Part shown: one piece after another, positions 26,273-34,262 of the stretch
How the letters are laid out: each line of letters starts with the position of its first letter
Position numbering within the stretch: position 1 is the first letter of the stretch
NCBI GenBank assembly: GCA_024689165.1
Contig: JAILDS010000168.1
Location: 1-34,262, forward strand
Direction of reading: 5' to 3'
Origin: Clostridia bacterium
GTDB lineage: Bacteria; Bacillota; Clostridia; Oscillospirales; Acutalibacteraceae
Length of the DNA stretch: 34,262 nucleotides
Position numbers and translations under genes: made by a program
Notes under the pieces: model-generated
What the model was told of the DNA's origin: nothing
Seen by the model: the letters and a program-made list of their open reading frames with translations, nothing else
Databases searched by the model: none

Positions 26273-27778
26273 ATGAAGAAGATCACAGCCGTTCTGCTTT
26301 CCGCTCTCATGCTGGCGCTGCTGTTCCCGTATTCCGCCTTCGCCGCGGGCACGGTGACCTTCGTCAATACCACGAGGACCTACGAGCAGGTTGACCACAC
26401 CCCGTATAATCCGAACAGGACCGACGGCCGCGAGGCTTACGCCTCCGTCGCCGACGCCAACGGCGAGACGATGCTCGCCGCGGCGTACAGGTTCGTGGCG
26501 GTGTACGACGAGGGCTTCCTCGTCGGCTACAACGCGGACCCCGACACGGCCGGCGAGAACATCGACAACAACCGTCTGCCGAGGACCGTCGCCTCCGGCG
26601 GGATGATCTACACCCCGGTCCAGGACGCGTCCGCTCTGTACAACCCGTACATCCAGTACCTGTACTCCACCCGCGAGCACGACTATGAGCTCTACAGCTA
26701 CGGCAACGAGTACGAAGCGGGCCCCGGCAGATACCTCCCCGTTTACCTTGACGGTCAGGGCAACGCCGACCCGAGGGACCTCATAGGTACCGAAACGGTC
26801 ATCGTTCCCGGCTCCGACTCCGACCCGGCGTACGCCGCCGACGGCGACGGAGAGTACACGAACGACTACTCGTCCAAAAATTACTATTCCTTCGGCATCG
26901 TCGTCGGCGCGGGCTATGAGGCCCAGACCATGTTCGTCATCGCCAATTACGGCGGCGAGGACCATTACCTCAAGAAGAACTCCGCCGGCACCTACTCCGT
27001 GCCGACCAATCAGGGCGACGTCACCGTCCGCATTGACGACAGCGTCCTCTCCCGCAGGACCTTCCTCATCCCGCTGACGGCTGGCGACGGCTTCACTATC
27101 CAGCCCTACAACAAGAACGACCCGTCCGACCCGAACTACTACGCCACGCAGTATAACGGCGACTTCTCGTTCAGGCTCATCCTCAAGGACGATTATTCCG
27201 ACGCAAACAGCGTCGTCATCGTCCAGAGAGCCAACACCGGCGCCGAGATCTCGACCGTGGACGAGATCCTGACCGCCGAGGGCATCGACAAGGACGGCAA
27301 CAAGATATTCACCGTCCACAACGTGACGACCAACATCCTCATCAGCGTTTCTCTGGTCATGTCGAACAAGATGAGCAACATCCTGACATGGTTCAAGCGC
27401 ATAATCAGACTCATCCTCTCGCTGTTCGGCGTCGCCATCGACAACAACTTCACCGAGACCTATACCGTCAAGGTCGTCAACAACGTACCCGAAGCGCAGT
27501 TCGAATTCATCTCCGGCGTGCTTGAGGGGCATACGACCGACGCGACGGTCAACGTCCTGAGCAACACGCAGGTCATACTCAAGGTTACTGTTCCCCAGAG
27601 CCTTGTGACCGCCGGCGATGACCTCGTGACCGTCACGTGGACGCCCGGGAATGAGGACGGCAGCGCCATCACCGGCGGCTGGCAGATCAACCCCGGCGCC
27701 GAGGACAGCACGTTCTACAAGCTCTTTTGCATCAGCAACATAACCGCGAACACGACGATAACCATAACCGGACCGTAA
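26273..27778 (+). CDS. Secreted protein, paralogous module to the upstream gene
   Basis: 501 aa; signal MKKITAVLLSALMLALLFPYSAFA; segment IFTVHNVTTNILISVSLVMSNKMSNILTWFKRIIRLILSLFG parallels MYTIKNVQSNYKVIVVGVIANKYVDIFQSVIDLIQRLF; AAGGAG RBS. Confidence 0.82.
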   Translation: MKKITAVLLSALMLALLFPYSAFAAGTVTFVNTTRTYEQVDHTPYNPNRTDGREAYASVADANGETMLAAAYRFVAVYDEGFLVGYNADPDTAGENIDNNRLPRTVASGGMIYTPVQDASALYNPYIQYLYSTREHDYELYSYGNEYEAGPGRYLPVYLDGQGNADPRDLIGTETVIVPGSDSDPAYAADGDGEYTNDYSSKNYYSFGIVVGAGYEAQTMFVIANYGGEDHYLKKNSAGTYSVPTNQGDVTVRIDDSVLSRRTFLIPLTAGDGFTIQPYNKNDPSDPNYYATQYNGDFSFRLILKDDYSDANSVVIVQRANTGAEISTVDEILTAEGIDKDGNKIFTVHNVTTNILISVSLVMSNKMSNILTWFKRIIRLILSLFGVAIDNNFTETYTVKVVNNVPEAQFEFISGVLEGHTTDATVNVLSNTQVILKVTVPQSLVTAGDDLVTVTWTPGNEDGSAITGGWQINPGAEDSTFYKLFCISNITANTTITITGP

Positions 27779-27793
27779 AACGGACCCTCTTCG

Positions 27794-27823
27794 GGACGGG
27801 CGCACACGCGCCCGTCCTTTTTT
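27794..27823 (+). terminator. Intrinsic terminator
   Basis: GGACGGGCGC-ACAC-GCGCCCGTCC-TTTTTT. Confidence 0.92.
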
Positions 27824-27859
27824 GCGCCTTTCGGGAACGCCGCGCGGACGCTTTTCCTA

Positions 27860-27888
27860 TTGACTAAGCGGCGGGCGGAGTGTAAAAT
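27860..27888 (+). promoter_or_regulatory. Promoter upstream of the GatD-like gene
   Basis: TTGACT (27860-27865), 17-nt spacer, TAAAAT (27883-27888). Confidence 0.6.
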
Positions 27889-27908
27889 AACGTATAAGGC
27901 GGTGTAAT

Positions 27909-28610
27909 ATGGTTATTGAATTCTTATACTCCGATCTGTATCTTTACGGCGACGAGGGGAACGTCCGCTACCTGCGCGAGTGCGTCCCGGACGCAAGGCT
28001 TGTTTTCACCGAATGGGGGAACAGGCCATATTTCGCCGACAGCCGCCCCGACCTGCTCTATATGGGCTCGATGAGCGAAAAAAACCTCGTCAGGACCGCC
28101 GAAGAGCTTGCTCCCTTCGCCGGAAGGCTTGCCGAGCTGCGGGACGACGGGGCCGTCATGCTCTTCACCGGCAACGCCGTGAACCTTTTGGGGGCAGAAG
28201 TCCGCTGCGGCGACAAGTCGGACAGGATGCTCGGGCTGTACCCGTTCGGAGTCGGCGAGGACTTTTTCGACCGCTACAACTCGCCCGTTCTGGGCAGCTG
28301 CGACGGGCTCGAGGTGATAGGCTTTTCACACAGGTTCGACAATTTCACGGCAGCGCCGGAAAAACCCTTCATGACCGTCGAAAACGGCAGGGGCTGCATG
28401 AAAGGCTGCGCTCTCGAGGGCGTTCACGACAACAACCTTTTCGCGACCTATACGCTGGGCCCTCTTCTTGTGATGAACCCGCTTTTCACAGAGCGTCTGC
28501 TCGGTCTCGCCGGTTCTGACTGCGGCGCCGCGTTCGGCTCTGTCGCAGAGGCGAATTACAGAAAAAAGCTCGCCGAGTTCAAAGAACGGCCGGGAGCTTT
28601 CCACGAATAA
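27909..28610 (+). CDS. GatD/CobQ-like class I glutamine amidotransferase homolog, apparently lacking catalytic Cys and His
   Basis: 233 aa; LYGDEGNVRYLRE (GatD N-terminal motif) and NLFATYTLGPLLVMNP (compare TYLHGPLLPKNP); the nucleophile-elbow region reads MLFTGNAVNLLG. Confidence 0.7.
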   Translation: MVIEFLYSDLYLYGDEGNVRYLRECVPDARLVFTEWGNRPYFADSRPDLLYMGSMSEKNLVRTAEELAPFAGRLAELRDDGAVMLFTGNAVNLLGAEVRCGDKSDRMLGLYPFGVGEDFFDRYNSPVLGSCDGLEVIGFSHRFDNFTAAPEKPFMTVENGRGCMKGCALEGVHDNNLFATYTLGPLLVMNPLFTERLLGLAGSDCGAAFGSVAEANYRKKLAEFKERPGAFHE

Positions 28611-28718
28611 ACGACCGGAAGCGGGCTCGCCCCGCGTACATATCTGACAAGTCGGAGGCTCCGGGACGTCCGCAAGGCTCTTTCTAAAGCCGCGGACGAC
28701 GGCGCCAGGGAGGTTATC

Positions 28719-30077
28719 ATGAACATAGACGAGGCATTGTCAAAATTCAAAAGGATCCACTTTATCGGCATCGGCGGCGCGGGCATGTGCCCGCTCGCGG
28801 AGATACTCCATGAAAAAGGGTATATCCTCACCGGGTCGGACAACAACGAATCCGACAATCTCAAGCGGATCCGTTCGCTCGGCATCCCTGTATACATGGG
28901 CCAGCGTCCCGAGAACCTCGGCGACAGCGAGGCCGTCGTCTACACCGCCGCCCTGCTCGACACGAATCCCGAGCTCGTCGCGGCAAAGGCGTCCCGCCCG
29001 ACCTTCGAGCGCAGGGAGCTCCTCGGCGCGGTCACCCGGCAGTTCGGCAAGGTCGTGGGCGTCGCCGGCACCCACGGCAAGACCACGACATCTTCCATGA
29101 TAACGCAGGCCTTCATGGACGCGGGGCGCGACCCGTCCGCCGTCATAGGCGGCCGTCTGCCGTCGATAGACGCCCACGGGCGCGTCGGCAAGGAAGACCT
29201 GCTCGTCGTAGAATCCTGCGAGTTCGCGAGGACCTTCCTTGACGAGACCGTCTCCGTCGCGGTGCTGCTCAACGTCGACCGCGACCATCTCGACGTCTAC
29301 AAGACCATGGATAATCTGACCGCCGCGTTCTCGCAGTTCGTTTCCGGCGCGACTGAGTGCGTCGTGTACAACGGCGACGACCCGCGCTGCGTCAAAGCCG
29401 TCGAGCCGGTCCGCTCTCGCGCTCTGCTCTCCTTCGGGCTCGACAGGTCAAACAATTACAGCGCGGACGGGCTTTACAGGGACGACCTCGGCGGCTACGG
29501 CTTCACTCTTTACGTCAACGGGCATGAGCGCGGCCGCGTCGAGCTGGCGGTGCCCGGGAAACACAACGTTTTCAACGCCCTCGCAGCGATCGCCGTATGC
29601 TCTTACATGGGCATGGAGCTTGACAAGATCGTCGCGTCGCTGGCGGAGTTCCGCGGCGCGGACAGGCGCTTCCAGCTCAAGGGCGAATACAACGGCGCGA
29701 AGATATACGACGATTACGCCCACCACCCGGCGGAGATCGAGGCGACCCTCACCGCCGCGAAGGAGCTTGATTTCAAACGCGTCATAGCGGTCTTCCAGCC
29801 CTTCACCTTCTCCCGCACCTACACGCTTCTCGACGACTTTGCCCGCGTGCTCGAGATAGCCGACGAAGTGGTCCTGACCCCGATAATGGGCTCGAGAGAG
29901 GTCAACACCTACAACATCCACACCTCCGACCTGACGGAAAAGATCCCCTGCGCCAAGGAGTTCAAGTCCTTCTCCGAGGTAAGGGAATACCTTGCGGGGC
30001 ACGTCGGCGAAGGCGACCTCGTGATCACCCTCGGCTGCGGCGACGTATACAAGATAGGCGACATGCTGCTTGCCTGA
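28719..30077 (+). CDS. murC: UDP-N-acetylmuramate--L-alanine ligase
   Basis: 452 aa; HFIGIGGAGMCPLAEIL, GVAGTHGKTTTSSMI, NVDRDHLDVY, YDDYAHHPAEI, FQPFTFSRT. Confidence 0.96.
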   Translation: MNIDEALSKFKRIHFIGIGGAGMCPLAEILHEKGYILTGSDNNESDNLKRIRSLGIPVYMGQRPENLGDSEAVVYTAALLDTNPELVAAKASRPTFERRELLGAVTRQFGKVVGVAGTHGKTTTSSMITQAFMDAGRDPSAVIGGRLPSIDAHGRVGKEDLLVVESCEFARTFLDETVSVAVLLNVDRDHLDVYKTMDNLTAAFSQFVSGATECVVYNGDDPRCVKAVEPVRSRALLSFGLDRSNNYSADGLYRDDLGGYGFTLYVNGHERGRVELAVPGKHNVFNALAAIAVCSYMGMELDKIVASLAEFRGADRRFQLKGEYNGAKIYDDYAHHPAEIEATLTAAKELDFKRVIAVFQPFTFSRTYTLLDDFARVLEIADEVVLTPIMGSREVNTYNIHTSDLTEKIPCAKEFKSFSEVREYLAGHVGEGDLVITLGCGDVYKIGDMLLA

Positions 30078-30119
30078 CCTCCGTGCGCACGCCGCCGGCT
30101 CACCCGACACACGCTTTTT

Positions 30120-31139
30120 GTGCGGTATTGCCTTAGAAGGGGGCGCTCCGAAATAACCACCGAGCTTATCCTGATCTCAGTCTGCGCCAGTCTGACGGCT
30201 GTTCTTGTCGTCGTCTGCGTCATTCTGCTCGCGAAGCGGTCGAAGGACGCGGCCCGGCTCTGCGAACTCAGGGCTGAAATATCTTCACTCAAAGAACAAA
30301 GCTCCGCGAACGACGCGGGGCTTAAAAACGAGCTTGCCCTGCTCATGGCGGGGCAGAACGCCGCCATAAGCGGCTCCCTCGACGGCAGGCTCGGCGAGCT
30401 TTCAGGCTCAATGGGAGAGATGAAGCAGCTCTCCGGCATGGTCGTGACCGAGCTCGACCGCTTCAACCGACTGATGTCGAACGTCAAGAGCCGCGGGACC
30501 TGGGCCGAGCTGCGGCTCGAGGAGCTGCTTGAGGACTATCTGCCCGGGATGTATGAAAAAAATTACCACCCCGCCACAGGCGGAGTGGTTGAGTTCGCCG
30601 TGAAGCTCCCGGACGCGGACGGCGGCTTCGCCATGCTGCCGATCGACTGCAAGTTCCCCGCCGAGGACTGGCTGAGGCTCTGCGGCGCGAGGGAAAGCGG
30701 CGAGGCAGACGCCGAACAGGCGGCCTGTTCCGCCCTGCGCCGCCGCTTCATCATGCAGGCTCGGGAGATATCCAAATACATTTCCCCGCCTCAGACCGCG
30801 CCCTACGCCGTGATGTACCTCGCGACGGAGGGGCTGTACGGCGAGGCTGTCCTCATGGACGGTCTGACCCACGAGCTCATGCGCGACTGCGGCGTCATCG
30901 TCGCCGGTCCGTCCGTGCTCGCCGCCGTGCTCGACACCGTAGCGCTGTCGTTCCGCAACGTCGCCGCCGCACAGCACGGCGAGGAGCTGATGAAAAAGCT
31001 TGCCGCCGTCGAGCGCGAGCAGGAAAGGTTCGACGGCGACCTGATAAAGCTGCGCGATTCGCTTGAAAGATCGCTCAGGCAGGTCAACGCCGTTATTACG
31101 GACTCCGGCGCGCTGAGAAAAAGCCTATCTCAGGACTGA
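30120..31139 (+). CDS. rmuC: RmuC-family DNA recombination protein; exact start uncertain
   Basis: N-terminal TM plus coiled coil; KSRGTWAELRLEELLEDYLPGMYEKNY and LPIDCKFPAEDW are RmuC-typical; tracked GTG start precedes a purine-rich AGAAGGGGG so the true start may lie later. Confidence 0.85.
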   Translation: MRYCLRRGRSEITTELILISVCASLTAVLVVVCVILLAKRSKDAARLCELRAEISSLKEQSSANDAGLKNELALLMAGQNAAISGSLDGRLGELSGSMGEMKQLSGMVVTELDRFNRLMSNVKSRGTWAELRLEELLEDYLPGMYEKNYHPATGGVVEFAVKLPDADGGFAMLPIDCKFPAEDWLRLCGARESGEADAEQAACSALRRRFIMQAREISKYISPPQTAPYAVMYLATEGLYGEAVLMDGLTHELMRDCGVIVAGPSVLAAVLDTVALSFRNVAAAQHGEELMKKLAAVEREQERFDGDLIKLRDSLERSLRQVNAVITDSGALRKSLSQD

Positions 31140-31144
31140 CGATA

Positions 31145-32533
31145 TCAGGCAATCACCGCGTCAAATCCGTTTATATACAGCGAGGACAGATATTCGTCCG
31201 AAAGCTCGACCAGCAGGAACCATCCCGCCATGTCTTCGGTGAAGACTTCGGGGTGGTTCGTTTGTTTTGCGCCGAACTGAAGGATAGACGCGTCAGTCAC
31301 GTACCGGACCCCGTCCAAATCGAAGCGGAAAGAACCGCTTGACGCTTCGATATAGATCAGAAACAGCGTGTTCTGAGCGAAAAACGCGTCGTCATATCCC
31401 GGGCACACAGAATCGAACGAGGGGACCTCGTCATATGACTCGCCGAATGAAAAGCCGTCCGTGAACGCCGTTCTGAAATCCTCAAGCCCGGCGCGCGTGT
31501 CGAACCTGTAGACCGGCAGATGTCGCTTTTCACCCCAGCCATAGTACTCCCTGTTCAGGCTGTTCTCATATATCCTATCGTCGGTGGTATAGCCGCAGCG
31601 GCAGAGCTTACTGACAAATCCCCCGCTCGGGTCTTCGGACGCGGGCTGTTTTGTTTCAACGACCGTACCGCGGACGTTCGCCTCGATCATCCTCGTTTTG
31701 TACGGCTCGAGCATGACCGCCATTCGCAGGGCAAGCCTCGCGTCTGCGGCGGTTATCTCGCCGTCCTCGTCGGCGTCCGCGCACCAGAACTGCAGCCCCT
31801 TTTTCAGCGTGTCGAGCCCTATGCTCGCCCTGAGGATGAGCCGCGCGTCGGCGGCGGTCACCTCCGTGCCGCCGGTAGAATACGACATATCTGCGTTACC
31901 GGGGTGAAATATCGCCCCGCCGGGCAGAAGCTCCGTTTTGACCTCCCGCACGACGGAGTTCTCGCCGAGCCAGTACTCGACCCAGAACTCTCCGTCCGCT
32001 TTTTCATAAAGCGACCCGCCGCCCGCCCATACGGCGGAAAATTCCGGCTCCATGGCAAAAAGGTCCATCATGGCCAATACGTGCCCGTGTGACAGCGGCC
32101 TGACGCAGACGAGGTCGTACACGTACGGGTCGTCGCTCAGGGCTCTTCCCTCGCGGTACGCCTCATTAAAGCTCCTGTAATCAGTCAGCGGGTCGAAATC
32201 ATATTTCACGCGAAGGACCTTCGGTTCCTCAATGAGCTCCCCTCCGAGCTCCCTCTGCGCGTACTCTTCTTTTTCACAGCCGGGCTTGACGAGAAGATAG
32301 ATGCAGCAGCCTCGGCGTGGCTCCAGATCCACGGTGGCGGGGAACTCAAGCTCCAGCCCGGTCCCTTCGATGTTTTCTTCCCTGAACGACGCGGCGTTTT
32401 CCGTTTCCCCGCGTCTGAGAAGCGAACGGTAGTATTCGGCTGCCGTCGAAGAAAGCCCCTCGCCCGCGGCTGCGCAGGAAGTCAGCGCAAGGCAGAGCAG
32501 GACGCAGACCGTCCTCAAAAAACCGTTTTTCAT
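31145..32533 (-). CDS. Lipoprotein with internal dockerin-like pair, unknown flanking regions
   Basis: Start reassigned to ATG 32533 (MKNGFLRTVCVLLCLALTSC, lipobox LTSC) with AAGGAG RBS; repeats EVTAADARLILRASIGLDTL and ADADEDGEITAADARLALRMAVMLEPY. Confidence 0.82.
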   Translation of the reverse strand: MKNGFLRTVCVLLCLALTSCAAAGEGLSSTAAEYYRSLLRRGETENAASFREENIEGTGLELEFPATVDLEPRRGCCIYLLVKPGCEKEEYAQRELGGELIEEPKVLRVKYDFDPLTDYRSFNEAYREGRALSDDPYVYDLVCVRPLSHGHVLAMMDLFAMEPEFSAVWAGGGSLYEKADGEFWVEYWLGENSVVREVKTELLPGGAIFHPGNADMSYSTGGTEVTAADARLILRASIGLDTLKKGLQFWCADADEDGEITAADARLALRMAVMLEPYKTRMIEANVRGTVVETKQPASEDPSGGFVSKLCRCGYTTDDRIYENSLNREYYGWGEKRHLPVYRFDTRAGLEDFRTAFTDGFSFGESYDEVPSFDSVCPGYDDAFFAQNTLFLIYIEASSGSFRFDLDGVRYVTDASILQFGAKQTNHPEVFTEDMAGWFLLVELSDEYLSSLYINGFDAVIA

Positions 32534-32577
32534 GCCGATCGACTCCTTAAAAAATACTATTGACTTCATCTTATCAA

Positions 32578-32761
32578 CTGCGGTGGGACCCTCGCACAAC
32601 ACCGCCGGCTGTGTGCCGGATACGCAGCTGTATTGTAAGACCCGCGTCGGTCCGGGTCAAGGTACGGTTCGCGACAGCAACCCCCTGCGATATAAACGTT
32701 TCCACTTATATAGTGTCGGAAAAACCAAAAGGTTACGCGCCGCAGAAAAAAATTTTTTATC
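32578..32761 (-). ncRNA. Candidate structured RNA of about 185 nt (independent small RNA or leader), family unassigned
   Basis: Own promoter; ends pair (CUGCGG/CCGCAG and CGCGUAA/UUGUGCG); internal hairpins ACCCG..CGGGU, CCGGC-ACACA-GCCGG, UAUAA..UUAUA. Confidence 0.4.
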
Positions 32762-32767
32762 ACTGCC

Positions 32768-32796
32768 ATTATACACCGGAAAAAACCATTTTGCAA
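32768..32796 (-). promoter_or_regulatory. Promoter of the candidate structured RNA
   Basis: Minus strand TTGCAA (32791-32796), 17-nt spacer, TATAAT (32768-32773). Confidence 0.6.
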
Positions 32797-32904
32797 CACG
32801 GGCGCGGCAGACAGCGAAACTGCGCGGTATTGCCTGAAAAAAGTGCTTTTATTTGCCCGCGTTCCATGGTAAAATAATAAAGAGAAAACCAGAGGCAAAA
32901 GAGC

Positions 32905-33819
32905 ATGAAAAACAGCAGGCAGAACATCCTCGTCGTGATCGTCATACTTCTGATCTCCCTGGCGGCAGTCGCCGTGGGGATCGTCAAGTATGAGAAAAAC
33001 GCTTCTTCCCCGAAGCCGATCGAATACGGCGAAAGCGCCGGGCTCGGTCTCCCGGGACTGTCCGCGCATTTCATAGACGTCGGGCAGGGCGACAGCGTCC
33101 TTCTGCACGCGGGCGGTTCTCTCGTGCTCGTCGACGCGGGGACGCGCGACGGCGGCGACGCCGTGGTCGAATACCTGACGAAGCTGGGCGTGAAGACCCT
33201 CGACTGCGTGGTGGCGACGCACCCGCACTCCGACCACATCGGCGGGATGAGGAAGGTGTTCAAGGCTTTCCGGGTCAAAGCTGTGCTCGCTCCCGAGATC
33301 GATGAGGAAAACCTCCCGACCACTTCTGCTTACGAAAAGATCCTTGGCGCGATCGAAGAGGAACAGGGCTGCAAGGCCTCCTACGCATTGCCCGGAGAGG
33401 TCTATACCTACGGCGACGTCAGCTTCACCGTCCTCGCCCCGCTGAAGCAGTACGACTCTCTGAACAATATGAGCATCGTGATCAGGGTCGAATACGAGGG
33501 CAGGGCGCTCATGCTCACGGGCGACGCCGAGGCGGAGGAAGAGAATGACATGCTCGACTCAGGAAGCGAGCTCTCGGCGGACGTGCTCAAGTGCGGCCAC
33601 CACGGCTCTTTCACGTCCACGTCCGACAGATTCCTCGACGCCGTCGGACCTCGCCTTGCCGTGATAAGCTGCGGGGCGGACAATTCCTACGGATATCCTC
33701 ATAAAGAGACCTTGAAAAAACTCGACAAGCGCGGGATAACAACTCTGCGGACCGACACCGACGGGACCGTCGTGGTGTGCCTGACCCGCGAAGGGATCAG
33801 CTACGCCATAGGAGCATAA
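32905..33819 (+). CDS. ComEC-C-terminal-like MBL-fold hydrolase, membrane anchored or secreted
   Basis: 304 aa; FIDVGQGDSVLL, VDAG, THPHSDHIGG, LTGDAE, LKCGHHGS, ISCGADNSYGYPH. Confidence 0.93.
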   Translation: MKNSRQNILVVIVILLISLAAVAVGIVKYEKNASSPKPIEYGESAGLGLPGLSAHFIDVGQGDSVLLHAGGSLVLVDAGTRDGGDAVVEYLTKLGVKTLDCVVATHPHSDHIGGMRKVFKAFRVKAVLAPEIDEENLPTTSAYEKILGAIEEEQGCKASYALPGEVYTYGDVSFTVLAPLKQYDSLNNMSIVIRVEYEGRALMLTGDAEAEEENDMLDSGSELSADVLKCGHHGSFTSTSDRFLDAVGPRLAVISCGADNSYGYPHKETLKKLDKRGITTLRTDTDGTVVVCLTREGISYAIGA

Positions 33820-33824
33820 AAGCA

Positions 33825-34043
33825 ATGCGTTACGTGATCGACAGGATCGAAGACGGCGGCGTCGCCGTCATAGAGGACGAGAACGGCGTCTTCTCGGACG
33901 TTCCCGTCGGCTCGCTGCCGGAGGGCGCGCGCGAGGGGATGTGCCTGAGGTTCGACGGCGAGACCTATGAGCCCGACCCGGGATACGGGCGCGAGCGGCG
34001 CGGAAGGATACTCAAAAAGCACAGGCGCATATTCGGAGAATAA
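33825..34043 (+). CDS. DUF3006 family protein
   Basis: 72 aa MRYVIDRIEDGGVAVIEDENG...VPVGSLPEGAREGMCLRF; start at ATG 33825 rather than tracked 33777; immediately follows the ComEC-like MBL gene, a frequent pairing. Confidence 0.82.
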   Translation: MRYVIDRIEDGGVAVIEDENGVFSDVPVGSLPEGAREGMCLRFDGETYEPDPGYGRERRGRILKKHRRIFGE

Positions 34044-34073
34044 AAGGTTCCCAAAACAGAAAGGAGACCGGCC

Positions 34074-34262
34074 ATGACCCCATTCAGTTTTTACGTCGTC
34101 GCGGACACCCACCTTTTCAGGCATTCCCTCGGCTGCAGCGGACCGGAATACGACGAATACATGAGGTACCAGCAGAAATGTTTCGCCGAGACGGAGTCCA
34201 TCAACCGCATGGTGTTCGAAACGCTGAAAAAGGAGACGGATTCCGACACCGTTATCTTCGCG
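34074..34262 (+). CDS. Metallophosphoesterase (calcineurin-like), N-terminal fragment cut by the window end
   Basis: MTPFSFYVVADTHLFRHSLGCSGPEYDEYMRYQQKCFAETESINRMVFETLKKETDSDTVIFA; DxH motif I; AAAGGAGACC RBS; absent from the ORF track. Confidence 0.65.
   Translation, partial: MTPFSFYVVADTHLFRHSLGCSGPEYDEYMRYQQKCFAETESINRMVFETLKKETDSDTVIFA

Noticed and set aside
26060-27805. 581-aa minus-strand ORF opposite the second secreted protein
   Set aside because: Val/Gly/Arg-biased shadow frame; the plus strand has signal peptide, RBS and terminator.
32532-32877. Small plus-strand ORFs (101 and 105 aa) in the gap before the MBL gene
   Set aside because: They run through the candidate structured RNA and its promoter on the opposite strand and lack coding character.
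1-34262. CRISPR arrays, tRNA/rRNA genes, transposase or phage genes
   Set aside because: Scanned by eye; no regularly spaced repeats, no cloverleaf with CCA-type ends, and no transposase or integrase motifs found.

Overview
This is a 34.3 kb, GC-rich bacterial window. The codon usage, gene families and strong TTGACA/TATAAT promoters suggest an uncultured clostridial (Firmicutes) genome, but that taxonomy is an inference. From left to right I read: the start of a dockerin-containing, rearranged peptide-binding-type protein (-, runs off the window); an AMP-dependent acyl-CoA ligase (-); an alpha/beta hydrolase and a secreted dockerin protein (+); the [FeFe]-hydrogenase maturation cluster TM1266-type regulator-hydE-hydG-hydF (-); an orphan secreted giant of about 1887 aa (-); a 52-aa small ORF behind a folded palindromic element; hexuronate genes uxaB-uxaA-GPH symporter (+); a second folded palindromic element; a heterodimeric ABC exporter (-); two related secreted proteins (+); a GatD-like protein without catalytic residues, murC and rmuC (+); a dockerin lipoprotein with a structured candidate RNA upstream (-); and a ComEC-like MBL protein, DUF3006 and a metallophosphoesterase start (+). 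The best leads are the switch-like leader of the hyd operon, the 52-aa peptide transcription unit, two intergenic elements sharing a two-armed cruciform layout, the pseudo-amidotransferase next to murC, the permuted dockerin/SBP protein, and an FKR-x(n)-SxFG amphipathic segment shared by unrelated secreted proteins. I saw no tRNA, rRNA, CRISPR array or transposase. All pairings and alignments were done by eye.
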